Source of the DNA: an uncultured Lachnospiraceae bacterium
GTDB lineage: Bacteria > Bacillota > Clostridia > Lachnospirales > Lachnospiraceae
Length of the DNA: 5,648 bases
Direction: 5' to 3'
Assembly: GCA_946409475.1 (NCBI GenBank)
Contig: CAMJWQ010000234.1
Location: forward strand, 1-5,648
Part shown: positions 5,590-5,648 of the stretch, piece by piece
Layout of the letters: every line of letters starts with the position of its first letter
How positions within the stretch are numbered: the stretch's first letter is position 1
Translations under genes and position numbers: made by a program
Notes under the pieces: generated by a model
What the model was told of the DNA's origin: nothing
The model's database searches: none
The model's input: the letters and a program-made list of their open reading frames with translations, nothing else

Positions 5590-5648
5590 ATATAAAATAA
5601 ATTTGAATAACGATTCTTTTTTGAATCATTTAACAGACAGGAATATAT

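Noticed and set aside
5612..5627. Small hairpin GATTC/GAATC with a T6 loop downstream of the MerR-type promoter
   Set aside because: Five pairs in AT-rich DNA with no T-run after the stem; not convincing as an attenuator.
1..5648. CRISPR arrays, tRNA or rRNA genes, insertion sequences with terminal inverted repeats
   Set aside because: No regularly spaced repeats, cloverleaf-like segments or paired terminal repeats were seen on reading either strand.

Overview
The window looks like a chromosomal segment from a low-GC Gram-positive bacterium, most likely a clostridial (Lachnospiraceae-like) gut or anaerobic Firmicute. The reasons are the AT-rich sequence, strong AGGAGG-type Shine-Dalgarno sites, the type of amino-acid ABC transporter, the 'cytidylate kinase-like' protein, the TnpX-like large serine recombinase and a MerR/GyrI-type regulator. 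Species cannot be decided from the sequence alone.

Layout. (1) 1-2522, plus strand: the distal part of a polar amino-acid uptake operon. It holds the C-terminus of a solute-binding protein (1-270), a spacer with two overlapping, mutually exclusive RNA hairpins (317-387), two HisM/GlnP-type permeases joined by an ATGA overlap (433-1164, 1161-1901), and, 21 bp on, a cytidylate kinase-like protein (1923-2522). The ATPase is not in the window and presumably lies upstream or elsewhere. (2) 2523-3015: an AT-rich region with a 51-codon small ORF (2627-2782), an open but start-less reading frame after it, and a long hairpin that looks like a bidirectional terminator (2934-2975). A plausible promoter for the next gene is partly embedded in that hairpin. 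(3) 3016-4617, plus strand: an apparently intact 533-aa large serine recombinase with resolvase, recombinase, zinc-ribbon and coiled-coil parts. (4) 4636-5457, minus strand, convergent and only 18 bp from the recombinase: a MerR-family regulator with a GyrI-like ligand-binding domain. (5) 5458-5648: a divergent regulatory region. It holds a 17-bp-spacer promoter for the merR gene and, facing right, a promoter with a 19-bp spacer and a dyad inside it. That is the signature of a MerR-activated promoter, and it should drive a gene just beyond the right edge.

How it fits together. The first block imports an amino acid, with the hairpins probably setting more binding-protein mRNA than permease mRNA. 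The recombinase and small ORF look like a small or remnant site-specific mobile unit, insulated by its own terminator, but no attachment-site repeats could be recognised. The MerR gene and its divergent target, unseen and possibly an efflux or detoxification gene, form a separate ligand-responsive switch. No strong case for a wholly new system was found. The most notable signals are the regulatory structures and the small uncharacterised ORF upstream of the recombinase.
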